DNA of 64,000 nucleotides, taken from Rheinheimera aquimaris. Its GTDB lineage: Bacteria; Pseudomonadota; Gammaproteobacteria; Enterobacterales; Alteromonadaceae. The position numbers were made by a program, and so were the translations under genes. The stretch lies in assembly GCF_020531985.1 (NCBI RefSeq), contig NZ_JAJAVQ010000005.1, positions 124,001-188,000 of the forward strand, given 5' to 3'. This document shows positions 17,837-24,689 of the stretch, piece by piece. The number at the start of each line of letters is the position of its first letter. The stretch's first letter is position 1. Under the pieces are notes generated by a model, which did no database searches, was not told where the DNA came from, and worked only from the letters and a program-made list of their open reading frames with translations.

Positions 17837-18774
17837 GCAGTTATACCGTGCTGGCTCCCGGCGTACTTAGCCTGCTACAGGATTTGGGCCGTTTTGGCCA
17901 GGCTGCGCTGGGTTTGACAACCGGCGGGCCAATGGACCCCCAATCCGCGTACTGGGCAAACCGGCTGCTGTCTAACCCACAAGGCTCTACCCTGATTGAG
18001 TGCAGCATTGGCGGTTTACAGTTAAAAGCCAACGGCAGTAGTTACATTGCCGTCACCGGGGCCAATGCCGCTTTAACAATCAATGGCAAAGCTGCACAGG
18101 CGTGGACAACGCATAAAGTTAGCAATGGCGACGTTATCGAATTAGCCATGGCTAGTCAGGGCCTGCGCTGCTATCTGGCGGTAGCCGGCGGCTTTGACGT
18201 TAAGCCGCAATTTGGCAGCACCTCGACAGTGCTACGCGAGGGCGTTGGCGGCCTGAATGGTAACAAACTGCAAGCCGGCGATAGCCTGCCGGTCGCACAG
18301 GTGACGAGCCTGCCGAGATTACAATTGCCTGTACAATACCGGCCCCAGTTTAACCGTATTCTGACCTTACGATTGATTGAGGGTTACCAGGCAGCAAGCT
18401 TTGCCAGCACCGAGCGCCAGCGTTTTTACCTCAACAGCTATCAGGTTACGCCGCAGGCCGACCGCATGGGCTACAAGCTAAAAGGCAGCGCCATCCGTTG
18501 CCAGCAAAGCCAGCTGTTGTCAGAGGGCATTTGTTATGGCGCTGTGCAAATACCGCCGGATGGCCAGCCAATAGTACTGCTGAACGACCGGCAAACGTTG
18601 GGCGGTTACCCGAAAATCGGTTCTGTGCTGTCGCTTGACTGTGCGCTGCTGTCACAAGCCGGTGCAGGAGTAGAGGTATACTTTACGCCCATCAGCGCCG
18701 AGCAGGCGCACAATGCCCTGTGTCTGGCCAAAGTGCGAACCGATGCCATCACCAGTCAGTTGGTAACCCTATAG
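17833..18774 (+). CDS. pxpC: 5-oxoprolinase subunit C
   Basis: KipA-like / biotin-dependent carboxyltransferase-type domain of 313 residues. Family features are GVLSLLQDLGRFGQAALGLTTGGPMD at the N-terminus, CSIGGLQL, the cyclophilin-like segment AVAGGFDV, RMGYKLKG and GAVQIPPDGQPIVLLNDRQTLGGYPKIG. Acts with PxpA and PxpB. Its TAG stop is immediately followed by the ATG of the DUF4392 gene with no gap, so that gene belongs to the same operon. Confidence 0.95.
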   Translation: MSSYTVLAPGVLSLLQDLGRFGQAALGLTTGGPMDPQSAYWANRLLSNPQGSTLIECSIGGLQLKANGSSYIAVTGANAALTINGKAAQAWTTHKVSNGDVIELAMASQGLRCYLAVAGGFDVKPQFGSTSTVLREGVGGLNGNKLQAGDSLPVAQVTSLPRLQLPVQYRPQFNRILTLRLIEGYQAASFASTERQRFYLNSYQVTPQADRMGYKLKGSAIRCQQSQLLSEGICYGAVQIPPDGQPIVLLNDRQTLGGYPKIGSVLSLDCALLSQAGAGVEVYFTPISAEQAHNALCLAKVRTDAITSQLVTL

Positions 18775-19623
18775 ATGAGTACTTTAAACACCGATTTTCT
18801 GGCCATCAGCCAGCAGATAGAACAGTTGTTAGTGCGGCAAAACCTGCGCGGCATGGCGACGCTTAAGCCACATTTACGGCCCGGTTACATTCTGCGTGCG
18901 GCACGACTGCTTAACCAGTGCCGTGGCACTGTGCTGATTGGCACCGGCTTCCCGGTATTAGACACTTTTGAAACCGATGGCCCTGTCGGCGCTATCGGCC
19001 TTTACCAGCTGCTGAAACAGCTTGGCGCCAGACCAATTATCGTCTGTGGCGACCCGTTATACAGCGCATTAAAGGCAGATTACCAGTGCTACCAAATTAC
19101 GGTAAATCAGTATGATGCGCTGCCGGTGGTGGCCAGTAAAGCGCTGGCCGAATTGCAACCGCAACTGGTGATCTCTATTGAACGCCCAGGGTTTAATGAC
19201 CAACACCGCTACGCCAATATGCGTGGTGAAGATATATCACTGCGCTGCGCCAGCTTTGATTATTTTCTGACACTGGCGGCCTGTCCCAGCATTGGTATAG
19301 GCGATGGCGGCAATGAAATTGGTATGGGCAACCTGTACCAACAGGTCAGCCAATTAAACATTACGCCATCAGTAACACAATGCGATGAACTGATAGTGGC
19401 TGATGTATCAAATTGGGCAGCCTGGGGTCTTACCGCCATGGTATCGGCACTGCGTGGTGAAGACCTGTTAGCAAGTGCTGACCCACTGGCCATTTTGCAG
19501 TATTTATCGGCCAAAGGCAGCGTGGATGGTGTTACCCGGCTAAATACACTGACCGAAGATGGCCTGCCCCATACTGAAGGTATGCAATTGATAACAGATC
19601 TGACTGAAGTGTTGAAAATATGA
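18775..19623 (+). CDS. DUF4392 / D-glutamate cyclase C-terminal domain-like protein
   Basis: A 282-residue cytoplasmic protein of the DUF4392 family, the family that forms the C-terminal part of animal D-glutamate cyclase. Landmarks are GTVLIGTGFPVLDTFETDGPVGA, an acidic/aromatic middle (VISIERPG, RGEDIS), IGIGDGGNEIGMGN, and the ending DGLPHTEG. The start codon abuts the pxpC stop, so it is the fourth gene of the pxp operon. This ties it to 5-oxoproline metabolism: it may form or process 5-oxo-D-proline, alone or with the DUF1445 protein encoded 7.4 kb upstream. The exact reaction of the stand-alone bacterial form is not established to my knowledge. Confidence 0.85.
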   Translation: MSTLNTDFLAISQQIEQLLVRQNLRGMATLKPHLRPGYILRAARLLNQCRGTVLIGTGFPVLDTFETDGPVGAIGLYQLLKQLGARPIIVCGDPLYSALKADYQCYQITVNQYDALPVVASKALAELQPQLVISIERPGFNDQHRYANMRGEDISLRCASFDYFLTLAACPSIGIGDGGNEIGMGNLYQQVSQLNITPSVTQCDELIVADVSNWAAWGLTAMVSALRGEDLLASADPLAILQYLSAKGSVDGVTRLNTLTEDGLPHTEGMQLITDLTEVLKI

Positions 19624-19639
19624 TGTAACCGCCGAACCG

Positions 19640-19745
19640 ATATACCCACACCAACACGCCGTGAATACATCCCTGTAGGCTCGATTCCGGCATCCATGCC
19701 GTCAACGGTTGGCTTAGGGTACATCGATTCTGCTGAATGAATATC
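19640..19745. repeat. Intergenic dispersed-repeat-like element, single copy here
   Basis: The only sizable gap in the operon-like run between the DUF4392 gene and the aminotransferase holds non-coding sequence with a small palindrome (GGCAT-CC-ATGCC at about 19692-19703) and the phrase GTGAATACATCCCTGTAGG. From memory, similar phrases recur as intergenic repeats in Alteromonadales genomes. No second copy is seen in this window, so the repeat status is inferred. Confidence 0.35.
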
Positions 19746-19771
19746 TGAATAGCATTTTAAAGAGAACCGCA

Positions 19772-20638
19772 ATGACAACAGTATATTTAAACGGTGCCTT
19801 TGTACCGGCCAGTGAAGCCAAGATATCGCCGATGGACCGCGGCTTCTTATTCGGCGATGGCATTTATGAAGTGATCCCAAGCTATGCCGGACGCTTTGTC
19901 GGTTTTGGCCCGCATATTGACCGCATGCACAGCGGCCTGGCACAACTGTCAATTGACCCCAAGCTCAGCCAGGCAGACTGGCAACAGATCGCCGACCAAC
20001 TGCTGGCAGACAACCGCGCAGAGCTGGGAGACAACATTGGCGTGTATTTCCAGGTAAGCCGCGGAACCGACACCAAACGTGGTCATGCCTTCCCGGCTAA
20101 TATCAGCCCAACTGTATTTGGCTTTGCCTTCGCTATTCCGCCTGAACCGGTAGCCGATAAAGCCAAAGCTACAACCTATGCTGTTGTGACCGGGCAGGAT
20201 TTACGCTGGCAGCGTTGCCACATTAAATCGACATCGCTGCTGGGTAACGTGTTGCACTATCAGCAAGGCTACAGCCAGGGCGCGCAGGAAATTCTGCTGT
20301 TTGATAAAGACGGTAACTTAACCGAAGGCGCGGCAGTGAATGTGTTCGTGGTCAAAGACGGCGTTATCGCCACCCCGCCGCTGAGCCATAAATTACTGCC
20401 TGGCATTACCCGCCACATTTTGCTGGCAATATTGGCAGCGCACAGCTCACTGAAAGTAGAAGAGCGCGATATCAGTGAAGCTGAAGTGCTGGCAGCTGAC
20501 GAAATCTGGCTGACCAGCTCCAGCAAAGAAATTGCACCGGTGTTATTTGTTAACGATAAACCGGTAGGCGATGGTTTAGTTGGCGATGTTTGGCTGCAGG
20601 TGCAACAGCTATTCAGCCGCTACAAATTCGACTACTAA
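19772..20638 (+). CDS. D-amino-acid aminotransferase (fold-type IV PLP)
   Basis: PLP enzyme of 288 residues of the D-alanine / branched-chain aminotransferase superfamily. Seen are the N-terminal YLNGAFVPASEAKISPMDRGFLFGDG region, YFQVSRGTD in the substrate area, the PLP-lysine in CHIKSTSLLGN near residue 152, TEGAAVNVFVV, LPGITRH, and LTSSSKEIAPV near the C-terminus. These fit the DAT subgroup better than IlvE or PabC. It interconverts D-alanine/2-oxoglutarate and pyruvate/D-glutamate, so its position after pxpABC-DUF4392 supports a D-glutamate/5-oxoproline theme. It is separated by 148 bp and may have its own promoter. AAGAGAA precedes the ATG. Confidence 0.88.
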   Translation: MTTVYLNGAFVPASEAKISPMDRGFLFGDGIYEVIPSYAGRFVGFGPHIDRMHSGLAQLSIDPKLSQADWQQIADQLLADNRAELGDNIGVYFQVSRGTDTKRGHAFPANISPTVFGFAFAIPPEPVADKAKATTYAVVTGQDLRWQRCHIKSTSLLGNVLHYQQGYSQGAQEILLFDKDGNLTEGAAVNVFVVKDGVIATPPLSHKLLPGITRHILLAILAAHSSLKVEERDISEAEVLAADEIWLTSSSKEIAPVLFVNDKPVGDGLVGDVWLQVQQLFSRYKFDY

Positions 20639-20646
20639 GCATTTTC

Positions 20647-20670
20647 GCGCTGTAGCACCCGTTACAGCGC
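20647..20670 (+). terminator. Terminator after the aminotransferase
   Basis: 8-bp stem GCGCTGTA/TACAGCGC with an 8-nt loop, 8 bp past the stop; a T6 run follows only about 12 bp after the stem. Confidence 0.6.
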
Positions 20671-20768
20671 ATTTCAGCCGCTTTTTTCGCCCTTTTAACA
20701 AATAATTAATTTACAAAAAATTATTATTTGGTTATCTTTTCGCAACGTCCATTTCAGCCAACCATCGG

Positions 20769-21332
20769 ATGACGACTGGTATGTTCAGGCAAAAGCCTTT
20801 TGCGCTGCTAATGGCAGCGCTGAGTTTTCTAATATTTATTGTTTTTTCACAACAGGTTACAGCAGATATGTTTGCTTGGTTTAAAAAGAAAGAGCTACAA
20901 CTCTCCCCTAAAGTCACTGGCCAGATATTGTTAAATGGCCAACCGGTACAGGGGATCACCGTGCTTAGGGATCTGAACTATGGCGATGAACTGTACACTG
21001 ACAAAGAGATAACAGACCAAGAGGGACATTTCTCCTTCCCACCTAAAACAATCAAAATCAAAGATTCAATGTTTGATACCGATGTTAAACACAGTCTTTA
21101 TGTAGAAAGACAATCAGAAGTAATTAAGTTTTTTGGTATCTCCAGTTTAAACACGCTTGATTTCAATAGCTTTAACGTTTTGTTGAAACATATGACCTGC
21201 GAGCTTACGCACCCTGATTATGGTTTGGATTTAAAACCAGACCCTTCGCAACCAGGAGTCTACTTAGGCGCTATCAGTAAATGCAGTTTCGCTGATGAAA
21301 GTGTTGTTACAAACAAGGAAAAAATGGAATGA
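20769..21332 (+). CDS. DUF6795-type exported protein, putative immunity protein 1
   Basis: A 187-residue protein with an N-terminal hydrophobic export segment ending near QQVTADMFAWFKK. The mature part is a DUF6795-like beta-sandwich (LSPKVTGQILLNGQPVQGITV ... TDQEGHFSFP), a carboxypeptidase-regulatory-like fold. The lipase gene overlaps its stop by four bases, which is typical of cognate pairs. A second, paralogous protein lies on the other side of the lipase. Export fits neutralisation of a lipase acting in the periplasm. Start choice is uncertain: ATG at 20769 or 20781; neither has a clear ribosome site. Function as immunity is inferred from context. Confidence 0.75.
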   Translation: MTTGMFRQKPFALLMAALSFLIFIVFSQQVTADMFAWFKKKELQLSPKVTGQILLNGQPVQGITVLRDLNYGDELYTDKEITDQEGHFSFPPKTIKIKDSMFDTDVKHSLYVERQSEVIKFFGISSLNTLDFNSFNVLLKHMTCELTHPDYGLDLKPDPSQPGVYLGAISKCSFADESVVTNKEKME

Positions 21333-22510
21333 ATACCTTAACGCCCCAAATGGCCTCTCAACTGGCTAATGCTGCATACCTTATCCGAACCGCTGAACGA
21401 AGTGGCTATAGTCTTGGTAGGTTACCGCCGCAAATTACACAGAATTTCAGCTTTGACCTTAGTAACGGCCCAATCCAAGGTGTCTCTGGAGGTATCTTAT
21501 CCCGGATGTTAAATCGTAAGACGGGTTTCGCAGTGATAGGCCAAGGCAAAAGTCAGTATGATGGCGATGTGGTTGTCGCTGTACGCGGCACTTATATGAA
21601 CTGGAAAACGGCAGAACTGCGAGATGTAGTCACCGACTTACATTTTGGTCTTGCCACAGGTGATAATCAAACTCGCATTCACGCAGGATTTAACAAGGTT
21701 TTTCAGAGTATAAAGCCGGCATTAGCAGAAAATCTGGATCCGTTATTGAGGGCGAATGCAAAAGGCACAGTGCACTGTGTTGGCCATAGTCTCGGTGGAG
21801 CTTTAGCTCATTTAACCGCAGACTGGGTTAAGCGGTACTATGGCAACAGAGTATGCCTTTATACGTTCGGTGCACCGAGAGTAGGCTTGACTGAATTCGC
21901 GAAAAAAACAACATCTAGCATAGATAAGCACTTTCGCTGTGTACACGCATCCGATCCTATCCCAATGATACCCGTGTGGCCGTTTATCCATGCTCCATAC
22001 AACAAGCACGAATTTGTGCTTTCGCCCGGCATGTTTATCAGCCCATCAGCCCATTCTATGGCTAAAGCACCCGGCTACGTGAATACAGCAAGTGGACACA
22101 GTTGGCAGGAGATTGCTCAAAGTACACGAACAAATGCCCAATCTGTAATTCTAAAATATGCTGAACGTCATAGAGCTTCTTTCAGTACATATTGGGCTTT
22201 ACGGATTACTGACGCAATGATTACCATCTTGAAAAAAGCAGGGCAATTACCTGTCATTGTTGCTGCTGCTGGAGTGGGTACTGCGTTAACCTTTTATGAT
22301 TTGCTGGCAAGAAGTATGGAGCACATTGCGAAGCTATCAGTGGAGTTCGCCGATGACATTAAAGGCTTACTCGGTCATATGCTCGTATTTGCAGGCAAGG
22401 TTACAACGGTAGTGACAGAGCTAACCGCCCGCTTTATCCGTTGGGTTTTTGATATTACCTTGGGTGCTTTGTATCGCTCAGTCCGACAAGCGTTGGAACA
22501 CACTGAATAG
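21329..22510 (+). CDS. Class 3 lipase, candidate antibacterial effector
   Basis: A 393-residue alpha/beta hydrolase of the lipase class 3 type. The nucleophile elbow is GHSLGG (Ser154), preceded by the oxyanion segment VVAVRGTY near 82-89. The catalytic Asp is probably D209 in HASDPIPM; the His is probably H221 or H257. There is no signal peptide. Two hydrophobic stretches near 305-325 and 355-375 could insert into membranes. Lack of a signal peptide, plus flanking exported DUF6795 proteins on both sides, fits a lipase effector delivered by a type VI-like apparatus. No VgrG, PAAR or Hcp gene is in the window, so delivery is speculative. It could otherwise be an intracellular lipase. Confidence 0.85.
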   Translation: MNTLTPQMASQLANAAYLIRTAERSGYSLGRLPPQITQNFSFDLSNGPIQGVSGGILSRMLNRKTGFAVIGQGKSQYDGDVVVAVRGTYMNWKTAELRDVVTDLHFGLATGDNQTRIHAGFNKVFQSIKPALAENLDPLLRANAKGTVHCVGHSLGGALAHLTADWVKRYYGNRVCLYTFGAPRVGLTEFAKKTTSSIDKHFRCVHASDPIPMIPVWPFIHAPYNKHEFVLSPGMFISPSAHSMAKAPGYVNTASGHSWQEIAQSTRTNAQSVILKYAERHRASFSTYWALRITDAMITILKKAGQLPVIVAAAGVGTALTFYDLLARSMEHIAKLSVEFADDIKGLLGHMLVFAGKVTTVVTELTARFIRWVFDITLGALYRSVRQALEHTE

Positions 22511-22513
22511 AAT

Positions 22514-22547
22514 AAAGCGCCAGACAGTGTTCCTTGTCTGGCGCTTT
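22514..22547 (+). terminator. Strong hairpin after the lipase gene
   Basis: Perfect 13-bp stem (AAAGCGCCAGACA and its complement) with an 8-nt loop, starting 4 bp past the lipase stop. It separates the lipase from the second DUF6795 gene, which therefore has its own or read-through expression. Confidence 0.85.
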
Positions 22548-22582
22548 CTATCAACACCCTACTCACTTGATTTATTAGAGAA

Positions 22583-23116
22583 ATGCTAATATTTTTTATC
22601 AGGCATCTAAGAGTAAACTTCTCCCTCGCACTATATAGCTGTCTGATACTTATTGCTTTCCCATCGCAGGTTAATGCCGATATGTTTAGCTGGTTAAAAA
22701 AGTACGATGTGTATTTATCACCTGCCGTGATCGGTAAAATCACCTTGGATGGTAAACCTTTGCATAGCATAAAAGTGTTTCGGGAGTTGGATTATGACAA
22801 GTCTTACACTGACGAAGCTGTCACTAATGCACAGGGAGAATTCCAATTCCCCGAGAAGCATATCAAGTCGCGCCTACCTGGTAATAAATTTGATCAATCT
22901 AAAATCCGGCAGGTTATATCATTGGATCATCATGGTAAAACTTTCGTGCTGTGGTATCTGAACACTTCCAGCATCAAGCCACAACAAGCTATAGTGCAGC
23001 GCCTGGCTACGCTCAATTGCGACCTTAGCAATGAAGAGTTGGAGCATATATTCCCAAATATTGAAAAACCTGACTTTCCGCATAGCACCTTTAGCATTTG
23101 CCGATGGCCTGATTAA
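22583..23116 (+). CDS. DUF6795-type exported protein, putative immunity protein 2
   Basis: A 177-residue paralogue of the protein at 20769. It shares a hydrophobic export segment ending in VNADMFSWLKK, then LSPAVIGKITLDGKPLHSIKVFRELDY and a DUF6795-like NAQGEFQFPE strand. The N-terminal 70 mature residues align well with the first copy; the rest has diverged, including the ends of the two proteins. It lies just past the lipase terminator. Duplication of immunity-type genes around one effector is common in polymorphic toxin loci. Whether both neutralise the same lipase is unknown. Confidence 0.75.
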   Translation: MLIFFIRHLRVNFSLALYSCLILIAFPSQVNADMFSWLKKYDVYLSPAVIGKITLDGKPLHSIKVFRELDYDKSYTDEAVTNAQGEFQFPEKHIKSRLPGNKFDQSKIRQVISLDHHGKTFVLWYLNTSSIKPQQAIVQRLATLNCDLSNEELEHIFPNIEKPDFPHSTFSICRWPD

Positions 23117-23164
23117 AAACGATTTCAATACTCCACAAAACCAACCCTATAATAAGGATGTTAA

Positions 23165-23584
23165 ATGGGCATTATTCTACTCCCCGCTTTTGCTTTTTAT
23201 GTCGCCGCCGCAATCTTTGGTGGGATCAGAAGCTATGAGCTTATCAAGTCGCAGAGCTTTGGGCTGGACGTCTGGCTATTGCTGGCCAGTATTGTCATTT
23301 GCTTAATAGTACCAACGCTACAAATCTACTTCCGCTTTAAATCAGCGACCAGTCTGTGGGTGTTCGATGTACCAACCAGCTTGTTGTTCAATATCATTAC
23401 AGCGGGTTTCATAATACTGAGCTTCGCCATTCTGCACCTTCATTTCGTTATAGAGTTGTCGTTACCTGCACCTGTTACTGCTGTAGCAACTGGCATAATT
23501 TTGGGCGTTGCAGCTGGCACCTTACTAAATCTGATTTTTGTGGAGCAACTTCTTGGCCTGGATAAGTTACCCCAAACCCATTAG
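23165..23584 (+). CDS. Four-helix membrane protein, unknown function
   Basis: I recognise no family. The 139-residue product has four strongly hydrophobic segments (about 1-20, 34-52, 70-90 and 100-125) separated by short loops, so it should be an inner-membrane protein. AAGGATG precedes the ATG by four bases. It follows the second DUF6795 gene by 48 bp and may belong to the same module. Its end overlaps a hairpin shared with the convergent PaiB-like gene. Confidence 0.65.
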   Translation: MGIILLPAFAFYVAAAIFGGIRSYELIKSQSFGLDVWLLLASIVICLIVPTLQIYFRFKSATSLWVFDVPTSLLFNIITAGFIILSFAILHLHFVIELSLPAPVTAVATGIILGVAAGTLLNLIFVEQLLGLDKLPQTH

Positions 23585-23594
23585 GCGGGGTAAC
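23566..23594. terminator. Bidirectional hairpin at a convergent junction
   Basis: Perfect 8-bp inverted repeat GTTACCCC/GGGGTAAC with a 13-nt loop that spans the stop codon of the membrane-protein gene; the convergent PaiB-like gene ends 10 bp further. Confidence 0.55.
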
Positions 23595-23603
23595 AGCGCC
23601 AGA

Positions 23604-24191
23604 TTAGCTCTGGCCAGCTTGCTGCATTAGCTGCCATACCGAGCCGGGCTGCTCCGCTTGCTGTAGATGAGCAATAACCCTTTGCTGCTCTGATGCTGAT
23701 TTATTCTGCGACAACTTAAAGCGCCCATGCATCTGACTTATATCGATCTCTACCCCGACTATCGCCTGCACCAGTTTTTGTTGATAATCAGCCGCCTGCA
23801 GCATACCAGGTGCGCTGTGTGTTTCCTGTTTTCGTACCAACGCCAGTGTCTGCTGATGATCAAGCAGCCGTGCGGTGCCTGTAAGTTCTGCCAGTGCGTA
23901 ATTCCAGGTAGAGACTGCGGGTTGCTGCTGGTAGCAACTGGCTGGCACAAAGGCATGCGGCCCCTGAATAATTATGCTGACCTCTGCTCCGTCCAGATGT
24001 TTAAGTTGCGGGTTATTGCGGGCCAGATGGCAGTAAGCTTTAGCTGCTTCACCCTGCCAGTCAAATAAAAACGGCAGCGGCGTATATGCAATACCGCCAC
24101 TGTGGCTCAACAGCAGGCCAAAGTAATGCTGCTGCAAAAATGCCTGCAATTGTGCGCTGTCGTCTGTTTGGTAATATGGCGGTGGATACAC
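23604..24191 (-). CDS. PaiB-family FMN-binding protein
   Basis: A 195-residue split-barrel flavin-binding protein resembling B. subtilis PaiB ('FMN-binding negative transcriptional regulator'). Family marks are LLSHSGGIAYTPLPF, CHLARNNPQ, SIIIQGPHAFVPASCY, the STWNYALAELTG segment and GRFKLSQNKSASEQQRV. In this copy the usual histidine of the S-W-Y-P-T-K-H segment is replaced (CYQQQPAVSTWNY). It lies directly downstream of a GNAT gene on the same strand, and both are divergent from a MocR regulator. PaiB/GNAT/MocR neighbourhoods are common and suggest a small-molecule or amine detoxification role, which is inferred. Confidence 0.85.
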   Translation of the reverse strand: MYPPPYYQTDDSAQLQAFLQQHYFGLLLSHSGGIAYTPLPFLFDWQGEAAKAYCHLARNNPQLKHLDGAEVSIIIQGPHAFVPASCYQQQPAVSTWNYALAELTGTARLLDHQQTLALVRKQETHSAPGMLQAADYQQKLVQAIVGVEIDISQMHGRFKLSQNKSASEQQRVIAHLQQAEQPGSVWQLMQQAGQS

Positions 24192-24202
24192 TGTCAGCTC
24201 CT

Positions 24203-24601
24203 TTAGTACTGACGCTGGATATGAAAAGCATTATCAATAGCACTGAAGCCGACTTTAGGATAATACTGCATGGCGGAAGGCGCACTACGCAACAGCTGTT
24301 GCACCTGAGGCCCGGTAGCCTGCTGTACTGCCACCAGTAGCGCTTTGCCAATACCTTGCTGTTGGGACGCTTTATCGACCAGTAAATCGCAGATATACAC
24401 CACATAAACCCGATCAGTTAAACAACGCGCCACACCAACCAGTTTTCCTTCCAGCCTGGCGGTGAGTAATAAATTACTGCTGGCCAACATAATGGCCATC
24501 CGCTCGCGATCGTCTATCGGGCGGTTGATGCCCGATGCCTTATAAAGCGCCAGCATCTCATCCAGATTAAAGTGTGTTTCCTGCTGTATCTGTAATGTCA
24601 C
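24203..24601 (-). CDS. GNAT-family N-acetyltransferase
   Basis: A 132-residue acetyl-CoA-dependent acetyltransferase. The central strand YVVYICDLLVDKASQQQGIGKALL contains the acetyl-CoA loop (QQGIGKAL) typical of the fold, and VGARCLTD-like VGVARCLTDRV precedes it. It resembles short GNAT proteins that accompany MocR regulators. The substrate cannot be inferred. It is first in a two-gene unit with the PaiB-like gene (11-bp gap) and its promoter faces that of the MocR gene, with an inverted repeat between. Confidence 0.85.
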   Translation of the reverse strand: MTLQIQQETHFNLDEMLALYKASGINRPIDDRERMAIMLASSNLLLTARLEGKLVGVARCLTDRVYVVYICDLLVDKASQQQGIGKALLVAVQQATGPQVQQLLRSAPSAMQYYPKVGFSAIDNAFHIQRQY

Positions 24602-24641
24602 GTCTTAGCCTCCTGATTGCGTTTTTTACAGCTTACTGAGT

Positions 24642-24669
24642 AAACTGGTACTTTAAAAAGCACCAGTTT
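24642..24669. promoter_or_regulatory. Candidate MocR operator
   Basis: Inverted repeat with perfect 8-bp arms AAACTGGT/ACCAGTTT separated by 12 bp, centred in the 88-bp gap between the divergent GNAT and MocR genes. It lies about 20 bp upstream of the MocR start, so binding could repress both directions or autoregulate. Assignment to the MocR protein is inferred from position. Confidence 0.5.
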
Positions 24670-24689
24670 TTACAAAACAGGAGATCCAG

